Below, piece after piece: positions 1-9,367 of a DNA stretch of 64,000 nucleotides. The DNA comes from Hymenobacter sp. GOD-10R (GTDB lineage Bacteria; Bacteroidota; Bacteroidia; Cytophagales; Hymenobacteraceae), in contig NZ_CP141184.1 of NCBI RefSeq assembly GCF_035609205.1, forward strand, positions 6,507,501-6,571,500, read 5' to 3'. The number at the start of each line of letters is the position of its first letter. Position 1 is the first letter of the stretch. Both the position numbers and the translations under genes were made by a program. Below the pieces are notes generated by a model that saw only the letters and a list, made by a program, of their open reading frames with translations, did not search any database and was not told where the DNA came from.

Positions 1-880
<880 letters not shown>

Positions 881-971
881 GACCACACCTGGTACTTTTC
901 TTTTTCCGGCTCGTTGCCGCATGTCAATGGTTTTAGGAGCTGCTCGGAACACGAGTAGTCCCCGCCAGCAA

Positions 972-1079
972 TGGTGGCTTTAGCCCGGGTGTTCACCTCT
1001 TCCCATTCCGAACAGAGTCGTTAAGCCCCGGTGCGCCTATGGTACTGCCTTCACCGGTGGGAGAGTCGGTCGCCGCCAA
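972..1079 (+). rRNA. 5S ribosomal RNA
   Basis: The gene lies about 90 nt after the 23S end in the usual rRNA operon order. The 5' word TGGTGGC pairs with the 3' word GCCGCCA (one G-U pair). Between them are the conserved loop text CCCATTCCGAACAGAG and a GGTACTGCC-like stretch. The length is about 108 nt, typical for 5S. The ends are set by the terminal helix and may be off by a few bases. Confidence 0.93.
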
Positions 1080-1095
1080 CCTTTGCTTTTTGCCC

Positions 1096-1157
1096 CGCGT
1101 GTGCCGCGGGTGCTTCGCTGCCTGCCTGCGCGAAGCACCCGCGGCACACGCGTTTTA
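1096..1157 (+). terminator. rRNA operon terminator, perfect 23-bp hairpin
   Basis: Arms 1096-1118 and 1130-1152 are exact reverse complements (23 bp, GC-rich) around an 11-nt loop, followed by TTTTA. It begins 17 nt after the 5S gene, so it is read as the rRNA operon terminator. The stem is longer than that of a common intrinsic terminator. Confidence 0.85.
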
Positions 1158-1233
1158 TAGCCTAGCCTCAGCCTTGGCTCCCAGATCCACGAGTTGTAAC
1201 GCGGAGCCATACTTGAGTATTGAACGATTCAGG

Positions 1234-1270
1234 AAGCTGTTCCCGATGCTACATCGAGAACAGCTTTTTA
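1234..1270 (+). terminator. second hairpin terminator after the rRNA operon
   Basis: Arms 1234-1242 and 1258-1266 (AAGCTGTTC / GAACAGCTT) are followed by a T-rich run. The inner part (CGATG / CATCG) pairs further. It lies about 80 nt after the first hairpin and may be a back-up stop for rRNA transcription. From here to 1406 nothing more than a leader for the next gene is recognised. Confidence 0.7.
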
Positions 1271-1406
1271 TATTGTAAAGGGTGAAGCAAAGCCACTTTA
1301 AGTAAGCCAGTTAGCTATTTTGCTAAACTAGACTTATCAAACTCAACGATAACCTAGCTTGTCAATCTGTCGCTACACTTAGTAGGAATTACTTACCTCT
1401 TCTACT

Positions 1407-2837
1407 ATGGCGACAAACAAGCTGCGCGGCAATGATTTGCGCAAAATAGGGTACCCTGAAGGCAAGGCTACCAACTTAGCCTTGTATATTCTAGAAGATC
1501 GGCAGTTGAAAAAGCTAGATAAAGGCAGCGCACTAGCTTTACTCCAAAAGATCAAAGAAGCCCCTTACTCCTATTTACGTGACTCATTGTGGCGTGACTT
1601 AGCGCAGGAGTTTGTGCCTGATCCTAGCCGAAACGTTAGTTTGAATCCTGAAGTCAAGGATTATCGTCGCTATGGGGACGCTTTTATTGAGGATGGAGCT
1701 CGTAAGCAAATGGACACAGCGATGCAGCTGCCAGTCACGTTAGATGGTGCGCTTATGCCCGATGCACATCAAGGCTACGGCTTGCCCATCGGAGGTGTCT
1801 TGGCCGTTGATAATGCTGTAATCCCCTATGGGGTAGGTATGGATATAGGCTGTCGGATGGCTTTATCTGTCTTCGACCTGCCACGTAACTACTTGGAGCA
1901 GCACACACAAGAGCTAAAGAAACTCTTACATAATCACACGCGCTTCGGGAGTAAAGAGACATTCAAGAACCCAGTAGATGATCCGATCTTGACACGACCG
2001 GAGTTCAAGGAGATTGGAGTGGTGCGGAGCAAGCGAGAGGCGGCTATCAATCAACTTGGTTCATCGGGTTCAGGCAACCACTTCGTAGAATGGGGAGTAG
2101 TTGACATTACTACCGAAAAAAACGACCTGGATTTACCCGTCGGCCAATACCTAGGACTGCTCTCGCATAGTGGTTCGCGTGGGCTCGGCGCAGCCATTGC
2201 GCAGCATTATACCAAAGTTGCCATAAGCAAGTGTCCACTTCCACAGGAAGCACGCTACCTAGCTTGGTTGGGTTTAGATACACAAGAAGGTCAAGAGTAC
2301 TGGCGGGCGATGAACTTAGCAGGCGATTATGCTTCGGCTTGCCACCACGATATTCATCGGCGACTAAGCAATGTGCTTGGTGAGAAGCCGCTTGTGAAGG
2401 TGGAAAACCATCACAATTTTGCTTGGCGAGAAACACTAGCGGACGGACGAGAAGCCATAGTCCATCGGAAGGGTGCTACGCCAGCTGGAAAGGGCGTGCT
2501 AGGTATCATTCCAGGTTCGATGACTGCGCCTGGCTTCATTGTTCGCGGTCGTGGCGAGCAGGGCTCTATTCAGTCGGCTTCACACGGCGCAGGCAGAAGA
2601 ATGTCACGTACGCAAGCCAAGCAAAGCACAACAGAAGGCGAGTTACGCCGCTACTTACGCGACCAGGGAGTAGAGCTGATTGGGGGTGGGCTAGATGAAG
2701 CACCTATGGCTTACAAAGACATTCACCAAGTAATGGCGCACCAGCGTGATTTGGTGGATGTGCTTGGTTCGTTCACTCCGCGTATTGTGCGGATGGACGC
2801 GGGTGGGGCGGGCAAAAGCAAATACGGGGGCGAATAG
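1407..2837 (+). CDS. rtcB: RtcB family RNA-splicing ligase
   Basis: RtcB joins RNA ends bearing 2',3'-cyclic phosphate or 3'-phosphate to 5'-OH ends, using GTP and Mn2+. The 476-residue product carries the family motifs in order: DAHQG (119-123), DIGC (146-149), GNHFVE (223-228), SHSGSRG (253-259), HHNF (335-338), HRKGAT (353-358) and SHGAGR (392-397). His393 in the last motif aligns with the histidine that is guanylylated in the family. The ATG start gives a normal family length. The gene stands alone after the rRNA operon; no archease or RtcA gene is adjacent. The molecular family is certain; the physiological substrate (tRNA, damaged rRNA or mRNA repair) cannot be told from sequence. Confidence 0.96.
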   Translation: MATNKLRGNDLRKIGYPEGKATNLALYILEDRQLKKLDKGSALALLQKIKEAPYSYLRDSLWRDLAQEFVPDPSRNVSLNPEVKDYRRYGDAFIEDGARKQMDTAMQLPVTLDGALMPDAHQGYGLPIGGVLAVDNAVIPYGVGMDIGCRMALSVFDLPRNYLEQHTQELKKLLHNHTRFGSKETFKNPVDDPILTRPEFKEIGVVRSKREAAINQLGSSGSGNHFVEWGVVDITTEKNDLDLPVGQYLGLLSHSGSRGLGAAIAQHYTKVAISKCPLPQEARYLAWLGLDTQEGQEYWRAMNLAGDYASACHHDIHRRLSNVLGEKPLVKVENHHNFAWRETLADGREAIVHRKGATPAGKGVLGIIPGSMTAPGFIVRGRGEQGSIQSASHGAGRRMSRTQAKQSTTEGELRRYLRDQGVELIGGGLDEAPMAYKDIHQVMAHQRDLVDVLGSFTPRIVRMDAGGAGKSKYGGE

Positions 2838-2886
2838 TCTCTATTATACCTACGTTCATTGTCTGAAGGTGCCAGTAAAGAGGTTG

Positions 2887-4173
2887 TTACGCATCCTTGC
2901 GCCTACTCCTGCTGCTAAGTTGGAGTCGATGCCAAATAATGATAGGAAACATCACCATAGCCGGTTCAGCAAAATAGCGCCAGCGGAAACCCACGAAAAA
3001 GACCAAACTCAGCAGCCAGACCACTACTAATGGCAACAGTAGTAGTAGATCTTGACGGTAGAAGCGCAATCCACTGTAGTGCACGCTAGTCAATACAATT
3101 GCTAATAAGAAAGCTAGGTGCACGACAGCTGTGACGGGATGGTAAGCGGTAGGTCCTGCGTCAGAAATGAAGTTTTCGGGAGAAAAAAAGAGCGCCGTCT
3201 TTCGAAACCAGAGCTGCACCTCATCCCCTAGATGTGTGCGTATCCAATACCCAGCTAAACGAGCTCGTGCCTTGCCCTCTTGGTACTGATCGAGACTGTC
3301 AATATTTGGCTGGTGAGCGTGCACAAATTGACTTAGCGGTGCTTTTGGTTCATCCCAGTCGTACATAAAGCGGCCTTCGGTAACAGAGTTGTGGCCTTGT
3401 AGCAATTCAAATCCAGCTTGGTTGCTAAGCACGTAGGCACCAAAGAGCTGGTGATTCTTCTGCAAAATGGGCCAATGCGACACACTTACCAACACCAAGG
3501 TCAGCAGGCTTAACTGCCAGACAGCGCGGTACGACCTAGCTTTTACTTGCAAGCTCAAGAACAGCCACGCGGCGAATAGCAGCCCATATATAGCCAGCAA
3601 ATAGCCACGGAGTAAACACGAGATTGTTACTGATCCGACTATTATCAAGGCATCTACTAGGCGTAGAGGACGACCGCTATAGAGACGCAGCAGCTTGTAC
3701 ACTACCAAGATAAGCAGCGGTACCGTAAGGTTTTCATACCAGAAGTAGGCACCTATGTAGTATACTACTGACGGATATACGGCCCATAAACCGGCTCCGC
3801 CCCACGAACCTATTGGCCCGACGCCGTAATAGGCTAGGGTACGCTGCACATATAGGATGCCTAGCATGTAAGTAGCTAGCGTAAGCGCAAAAACAAGCAG
3901 GGTGAAGCGGTGCTTGGGCAATCCGGCCTTTTGCCAAGCAATGTAGACGAATACGGGAAAGCTCGCGTGAAAAGCATCGGGGCGGAACTGCTGCCAGGTG
4001 GCATCATACTGTACATAGCCACGGCCTGCAAGGTAGTTGTCGGCAATGCGGCCGTTCCGACGCTCATCGTAATTCCATTCCAGCCCAGGATTCAGATGAA
4101 TGAGCAGCACGAGCTTGAGGACGACCAGCACTAATGCCACTGGCCACACAAAGCGAGGAATTGATTTAATCAC
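2887..4173 (-). CDS. GT-C-fold-like integral membrane glycosyltransferase (ArnT/GT39-like)
   Basis: This is a polytopic membrane protein with many hydrophobic segments throughout. An early loop holds NYDERRNG, an acidic pair placed where GT-C enzymes (ArnT, PMT, family 39) keep their catalytic aspartate just after the first membrane segment. Such enzymes move sugars from polyprenyl-phosphate carriers at the periplasmic face. No ATG exists near the first membrane segment, so a GTG start at 4173 (428 aa) is preferred. An ATG at 4302 would run into the divergent gene's start. The C-terminus is short and arginine-rich, ending cytoplasmically. It is divergent from the four-paralogue array beginning at 4285 but not closely similar to it. 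The fold is inferred; donor and acceptor are unknown. Confidence 0.7.
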   Translation of the reverse strand: MIKSIPRFVWPVALVLVVLKLVLLIHLNPGLEWNYDERRNGRIADNYLAGRGYVQYDATWQQFRPDAFHASFPVFVYIAWQKAGLPKHRFTLLVFALTLATYMLGILYVQRTLAYYGVGPIGSWGGAGLWAVYPSVVYYIGAYFWYENLTVPLLILVVYKLLRLYSGRPLRLVDALIIVGSVTISCLLRGYLLAIYGLLFAAWLFLSLQVKARSYRAVWQLSLLTLVLVSVSHWPILQKNHQLFGAYVLSNQAGFELLQGHNSVTEGRFMYDWDEPKAPLSQFVHAHQPNIDSLDQYQEGKARARLAGYWIRTHLGDEVQLWFRKTALFFSPENFISDAGPTAYHPVTAVVHLAFLLAIVLTSVHYSGLRFYRQDLLLLLPLVVVWLLSLVFFVGFRWRYFAEPAMVMFPIIIWHRLQLSSRSRRKDA

Positions 4174-4284
4174 GTAGCTGAAATAGTGTTTTCGAGCGAA
4201 AGTAGCACTGCTAAGGTAGAGCAGATGGTTATAGCTTTCATCGGGAGTTTTGGTAAATGGCGATTGTTGCAGGATACTTGTCGA

Positions 4285-5892
4285 ATGATACCTAGGTCTC
4301 AATGGCGCCGCTGGGTAGTAGGCGCATTCTTTGGAATACTTACGCTGCTAGGCGTGCTGCTACACCGCGACTATGGCGTGCCGTGGGATGAGCAACTTGA
4401 CCGGCTTAACGGCATCATCAATGCCAAATATGTAGCATTGCACGTAGTTCCTGACCTAGCTCGGCACGAGGAGAACTTTGCTAACATACCAGAGATGAGC
4501 GAGAATCAGGATGCTGATCATGGCGTACTTTTTCAACTGCCGCTGGTGGTGTTGGAGCGCGTGGCACGCGTTAATGATTCGCGCGACATTTACTTTTTCC
4601 GCCATTTGATGATTTTCTTCAGCTTCGTGGTGGGCGTGTACGCCTTCTACCGCTTAGCTAGGCAACGCTTCGGCAGTTGGCGTATGGGCTTGCTGGGCGC
4701 CACAGCCCTTGTCTTATCGCCGCGCTTCTTTGCCGAGGCATTCTACAACTATAAGGACCTAGTATTTGTCACCTTTTTCACTATTGGCATTTATGCTCTA
4801 GTGCTATTTCTGCGGCGCCCGACTTGGCAACGAGCACTATTACACGCCCTTGCCACAGGGGCTGCAATTGACGTGCGCACAATGGCGGTGCTGTTACCTG
4901 CATTTACATTGGTGTTCGGTGCCCTAGAGCTGGGTGTTCGTCCCGCAAGACGAGGCCAGTTTGCGACGGGGCTAGGTATTTACTTGCTGGTGGTGCCCAT
5001 TGTAGTAGTTATTGGGTGGCCTTACTTGTGGGAGCACCCAGTAGATCACTTTGTTGCCGCTTTTCGAAGCTTCAGCCGCTACCATCCCTCTGATTTGCTG
5101 CTCGTGTACCTGGGAAAAGAAATCTTAGCGCGTGAGCTACCCTGGCACTACGTACCCGTTTGGTTACTTATCACAACTCCCCTCTCCTACTCGTTGCTAG
5201 CTTTTGTAGGCATGGGAGCAGTGCTGCGTGCGGCCTTGCAACGGCCCTGGCAATGGCTACGCCAAACAACCAATCGCCAGGATTTGCTTTTTGGAGCGTG
5301 GTTTGGCGGCCCGTTGCTGGCTATTATTTGGTTTCAGTCAGTTATCTACGACGGCTGGCGTCACTTGTATTTCATTTATCCGGCTTTTCTCTTGTTTGCA
5401 CTGCGCGGGATCAGAGCTATATGGCCTAATCGCAAACAGTTGTTTACAATGCCCCTGCGTTGGTGGAAAGCAGGCCTAGCTACCTTATTACTGCTTGGCG
5501 TAGTGCATACAATTGTGCGCATGGTGCGTGATCATCCGTACCAGAACGTCTACTTCAGCTGTCTACCTGGCGCGGTTGCTGAACGGTTATTTGAACGTGA
5601 TTACTGGGGCTTATCAGGTTGGCAGGGCATGCGTTGGATTCTGGCGCACGATCCTAACCCACAGGTCACCGTGAGCACCGATCCTCGTGCAACGATTATG
5701 CTGCACAACAGCCGCTTACTTCTTCCCCCTGCCGAACGCGCCAGGGTTATAATGACCTCGCCGATACAGGCACATTATTTCTTGACTGTATACCGCTGGC
5801 ACCCTCTCCCCTATCCAACAAGCTACGGCCGCGAAGTATATCGTATTCGGGTAAGTGGCAATAAAATACTCTCTGTATTCAAGCGCCCGTGA
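4285..5892 (+). CDS. GT-C-type membrane glycosyltransferase-like protein, tandem copy 1
   Basis: First of four tandem paralogues. This 535-aa membrane protein has a first hydrophobic segment at about residues 10-26, followed by HRDYGVPWDEQ (27-37), whose Asp-Glu pair sits where GT-C sugar transferases place the catalytic acid. Further motifs shared with the other copies are SPRFFAEAFYN, GWPYLWEHP, LPWHYVPVW, YDGWRHLYFIYPA, and near the end HPYQNVYFS and ERDYWGLSGWQG. The frame extends back to an ATG at 4186, but the paralogues begin 20-30 residues before the first segment, so ATG 4285 is chosen. This also leaves room for a divergent promoter. The likely role is sugar transfer from a lipid carrier in the cell envelope; the substrate is unknown. 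Confidence 0.75.
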   Translation: MIPRSQWRRWVVGAFFGILTLLGVLLHRDYGVPWDEQLDRLNGIINAKYVALHVVPDLARHEENFANIPEMSENQDADHGVLFQLPLVVLERVARVNDSRDIYFFRHLMIFFSFVVGVYAFYRLARQRFGSWRMGLLGATALVLSPRFFAEAFYNYKDLVFVTFFTIGIYALVLFLRRPTWQRALLHALATGAAIDVRTMAVLLPAFTLVFGALELGVRPARRGQFATGLGIYLLVVPIVVVIGWPYLWEHPVDHFVAAFRSFSRYHPSDLLLVYLGKEILARELPWHYVPVWLLITTPLSYSLLAFVGMGAVLRAALQRPWQWLRQTTNRQDLLFGAWFGGPLLAIIWFQSVIYDGWRHLYFIYPAFLLFALRGIRAIWPNRKQLFTMPLRWWKAGLATLLLLGVVHTIVRMVRDHPYQNVYFSCLPGAVAERLFERDYWGLSGWQGMRWILAHDPNPQVTVSTDPRATIMLHNSRLLLPPAERARVIMTSPIQAHYFLTVYRWHPLPYPTSYGREVYRIRVSGNKILSVFKRP

Positions 5893-5969
5893 AGGTTAGC
5901 TTTAGTTAAAAGGCATTCTTCCTTCACACAGTGCAAGAGATGTAGAAGCATTTCTTGAACACACCTAGC

Positions 5970-7616
5970 ATGCTCAATTTCTCAGTGTTTGCTCAGCTTA
6001 CCACAATTCGCCCTAGAGGTCGTTGGGGTGTTCGGCTATTCTTCGTATTGCTTGTACTTATAGGCATACTGCTACACCGCGACTATGGTATGTCGTGGGA
6101 TGAGGAAAACAACCATTTGAATGGGTTGGTTGGCCTTAAGTACTTGGCTCAAGTAGTAGCACCCGAGTTTGCCAAACGCCAAGCACTGGCTCACCCTTGG
6201 GTACCAGAGCTACGACAGTTTCCAGACAGTGACCATGGAGCACTATTTGAGATGGTGGTAGCCTTGCTAGGCTATTGTCTAACGAATGGAGACTCACAGG
6301 AAATATATCATCTGCGGCATCTGTGTGTATTTCTCACTTTCGCCTTCGGTGTATGGGCATTATACCGGATAGGGCAGATACGTTTTCAAGATTGGCGCTG
6401 GGCACTGCTTACAGCAGCTATGCTTGTACTATCGCCCCGGTTTTTTGCTGAAGCCTTTTACAACGGCAAAGACATTGTGTACATGGCCTTATTCACGGTG
6501 TCTATGTATGCCCTACTTCGGTTTGCACATCGTCTTACTCTACCAAGCGCTGTACTTCATGGATTAGCCACAGCAGCTGTTGTTGATATTCGCGTGCAAG
6601 GAATTCAAATAGTCTTGTTTACTGTGTTGATGGTACTTCTTATCAGTACGCGTCAAAAACTATCCAAATTGCTTGTCTTGCGCTTGACCATAAGTTACTT
6701 AATGGCTACTAGCGTCTTCGTTTTTCTTGGCTGGCCTTACTTATGGGCTACCCCGTTAGATGAGCTCCTAAATGCTATACCTCGGAGCAGCCATTATCCT
6801 TGGCCATTTTCAAACCTGTACTGGGGTGAATTCTTATCTGTCAAGCAGTTGCCTTGGCACTACGTTCCCATCTGGATTCTCATTACAACCCCTTTGCCGT
6901 ATGTAGTGGGTGCCATAGTAGGTTCTTGTGCGGCGCTTCGTACTATATGGCGCACCAAGCAGCGCCCGTGGCATTTTCATTTAGACCTACTCATAACCCT
7001 TTGGCTATTTGTGCCTATTGGAACTGTTATCCTACTCCATGTCGCTATTTACGAAGGCTGGCGCCATTTATACTATCTCTATCCAGCCTTGTTATTGATG
7101 GCGACTTGTGGCTTTCAAGTCCTTTTTCGTGTTGGGCTAAGTAAGTCGCCTACGCGTTATTTTGTAGCCTTGCTCCTAGTTTGCGCACTAGTAGAAACAG
7201 GTCGTACAGCTATCCGGATGGTGCAAATGCATCCGAATCAGCAAGTGTACTTCAGCTTTTTACCAGCTCGAACAGCGGAGCGCCTCTTTGAGCGTGACTA
7301 TTGGGGGCTTTCGTACCGGCAGGGCCTAGAGTGGATTTTAGCTCATGATACGGCTCAACAGGTAAATGTCAGCGTGGTTTGGCCTACTCCGCTCTACAAC
7401 AATTCCCTAATCCTCTCCCCTGCCCAACGGGCACGCTTGCGCTACGTGCCACGAACGGCGCCGGGTTGCCACTATTTCCTCACGGCGTACCGCTGGCATC
7501 CACAATCCTACCTCGACAGCCTAGGTCCGGAAGTGCACACCATCCGGGCTGGGCAACTGAAAGTATTATCGATATTCAATTGCCAAAACACGCACTACTA
7601 TCAGCAGACCAAATAG
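5970..7616 (+). CDS. GT-C-type membrane glycosyltransferase-like protein, tandem copy 2
   Basis: Second tandem paralogue (548 aa), 77 nt after copy 1. It has the same layout: an N-terminal membrane anchor, HRDYGMSWDEE (36-46), SPRFFAEAFYNGKDIVY, GWPYLWATP, LPWHYVPIWILITTP, YEGWRHLYYLYPA, and the C-terminal HPNQQVYFSFLPA and ERDYWGLSYRQG. The frame can be extended five codons to a TTG at 5955; the ATG at 5970 is preferred. The tail adds a few residues after the shared end (CQNTHYYQQTK), unlike the other copies, which stop soon after the SVFKR or TIFRP ending. This gene looks more AT-rich at third positions than copies 3 and 4. The function is inferred as a lipid-linked sugar transferase; the acceptor is unknown. 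Confidence 0.75.
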   Translation: MLNFSVFAQLTTIRPRGRWGVRLFFVLLVLIGILLHRDYGMSWDEENNHLNGLVGLKYLAQVVAPEFAKRQALAHPWVPELRQFPDSDHGALFEMVVALLGYCLTNGDSQEIYHLRHLCVFLTFAFGVWALYRIGQIRFQDWRWALLTAAMLVLSPRFFAEAFYNGKDIVYMALFTVSMYALLRFAHRLTLPSAVLHGLATAAVVDIRVQGIQIVLFTVLMVLLISTRQKLSKLLVLRLTISYLMATSVFVFLGWPYLWATPLDELLNAIPRSSHYPWPFSNLYWGEFLSVKQLPWHYVPIWILITTPLPYVVGAIVGSCAALRTIWRTKQRPWHFHLDLLITLWLFVPIGTVILLHVAIYEGWRHLYYLYPALLLMATCGFQVLFRVGLSKSPTRYFVALLLVCALVETGRTAIRMVQMHPNQQVYFSFLPARTAERLFERDYWGLSYRQGLEWILAHDTAQQVNVSVVWPTPLYNNSLILSPAQRARLRYVPRTAPGCHYFLTAYRWHPQSYLDSLGPEVHTIRAGQLKVLSIFNCQNTHYYQQTK

Positions 7617-7694
7617 CTATAATTAGCCGTTGGCACTTTAACCTATTTGTACTATCATCATCTGCTGCTACTTGGTAGTTTATAACGTCGCTCT

Positions 7695-9296
7695 GTGCTA
7701 AGCCCTGTTTCTCGCAACCGTTCTCTTATTGTTCTTGGTTTTTTTGGCTTGTTGATATTCTTGGGGCTAGCATTATTTCGTGACTATGGCGTGTCGTGGG
7801 ATGAGCAAGTGGAGCACTATTACGGTGTTGTTAGCATAAAATACATAGCAAAACACCTGCATCCAGCAGCCGTTCAGACAGGTCATGAAGCACCCGACTT
7901 GGCGACTTTTCCGGATCGGGACCATGGACCGGCCTTCGAAATTACCGTCCCGATTATCAGCCGGCTACTAACCTCTGATAGTCCACGCGCTTATTTGCTC
8001 ACGCGGCATTTATTGATTTTTAGTCTCTCTGTGCTTGGCACCTGGGCCTTATACCGCCTCGGCCGTGCCCAGTTTCAGGATTGGCGCTTGGGTCTGCTAG
8101 GTGCCACTGCCCTGGTTATATCGCCACGCTTTTTTGCGGAAAGCTTTTACAACGGCAAAGACATTGTTTTCCTAGCGCTTTTTACGGCAGCTATCTACGT
8201 CCTTACCCTGCTCCTGCTCCGCCCTACCGTAACGCGCGCGTTATTGCTCGGATTGCTTACCGGCCTAGCTATCGATGTGCGCATCCTAGGGTTGATACTT
8301 GTTGCGCTCACGCTTGGCATGCTCGTGCTCGAGGCCGTATTTCGACCGCGAACTGAGGTACAGAGGCGTCGATGGCTTAGCATAGGTGTGCTTTATCTGG
8401 CAATGGCAGCGATGTGCACCGTTAGTGGCTGGCCTTATCTGTGGGCTGCTCCGCTATCCAACTTTCTGGATGCTTTTCAGCGCCTGAGCCGCTATCCGTG
8501 GCTCATGAGCAACTTCTACTTGGGCGAGTTCGTGCCCAGCGACCAACTCCCGTGGCATTATTCGTTGGTTTGGATTCTGATTACGACGCCTGTGCCCTAC
8601 ACTGCTGCTTGCCTAGTAGGCCTTGTTGCGTGGACACGAACCCTGCTCCGCGCAGGTATTGCCGGCTTAGCGACGCGACAGAACCGCCTCGATTTGCTGT
8701 TTGCGGGGTGGTTGCTGGGGCCTATTTTACTGGTTATCGTGCTGAAATCCGTGCTCTATGACGGTTGGCGCCATTTGTACTTTGTATACCCCGCACTGCT
8801 CTTGTTTGGTTTGCGAGGCGTACAAGCCCTGTACCGGGCTAGCCGACGCCAGCGCACTTGGCGCCGCGTGATTGTGGCCGCGGCCGTGTTAGCTACGTTG
8901 GAAGTAGGGCATACCGTGGTACGGATGATCCTGATGCACCCGTACCAGCAAGTGTACTTTAGCTTTTTGCCTGCCCGCGTGGCTGAGCAATACTTTGAGC
9001 GTGACTATTGGGGCCTTGCTTACCGTCAGGGCTTAGAGTGGATTCTGACCCAAGAAGCGGCTCCCCATATTTCAGTCAGTGCTCCTAATCCCGAGCTTAT
9101 CGACAATAATACACTCATGATGAGCCCGGAGCAGCGCCAACGTATTCTTCATATGCCGCGGCAGGATGATCAGTACCAGTATTTTATGACTAATTACCGC
9201 TGGCATCCGCAAACATACCGAGATAGTGTGGGCCAAGAAGTGTATTCGATTACAGCTGACGGTATCAAAATTTTATCCGTTTTCAAGAGGCGCTAA
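7695..9296 (+). CDS. GT-C-type membrane glycosyltransferase-like protein, tandem copy 3
   Basis: Third tandem paralogue, 533 aa, beginning with GTG (no ATG lies between the previous gene and the first membrane segment). Shared motifs are FRDYGVSWDEQ (28-38), SPRFFAESFYNGKDIVF, GWPYLWAAP, LPWHYSLVWILITTP, YDGWRHLYFVYPA, HPYQQVYFSFLPARVAE and ERDYWGLAYRQG. The SerTrp-AspGlu element and the DYWG element are both intact, so this copy is not obviously decayed. It lies 78 nt after copy 2 and 71 nt before copy 4, on the same strand without a strong hairpin between them, so the array could be one transcript. The substrate is unknown. Confidence 0.75.
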   Translation: MLSPVSRNRSLIVLGFFGLLIFLGLALFRDYGVSWDEQVEHYYGVVSIKYIAKHLHPAAVQTGHEAPDLATFPDRDHGPAFEITVPIISRLLTSDSPRAYLLTRHLLIFSLSVLGTWALYRLGRAQFQDWRLGLLGATALVISPRFFAESFYNGKDIVFLALFTAAIYVLTLLLLRPTVTRALLLGLLTGLAIDVRILGLILVALTLGMLVLEAVFRPRTEVQRRRWLSIGVLYLAMAAMCTVSGWPYLWAAPLSNFLDAFQRLSRYPWLMSNFYLGEFVPSDQLPWHYSLVWILITTPVPYTAACLVGLVAWTRTLLRAGIAGLATRQNRLDLLFAGWLLGPILLVIVLKSVLYDGWRHLYFVYPALLLFGLRGVQALYRASRRQRTWRRVIVAAAVLATLEVGHTVVRMILMHPYQQVYFSFLPARVAEQYFERDYWGLAYRQGLEWILTQEAAPHISVSAPNPELIDNNTLMMSPEQRQRILHMPRQDDQYQYFMTNYRWHPQTYRDSVGQEVYSITADGIKILSVFKRR

Positions 9297-9367
9297 TTTG
9301 CCGCCACAAGCTAGGTTGACACCTTTACAGTACCTATACCTAGCCTTTATCTATTCCGCCTATTCTA

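Noticed and set aside
4186..4284. Upstream extension of GT-C copy 1 to ATG 4186
   Set aside because: The paralogues start close to the first membrane segment; the extension has no counterpart and would remove the space for a divergent promoter.
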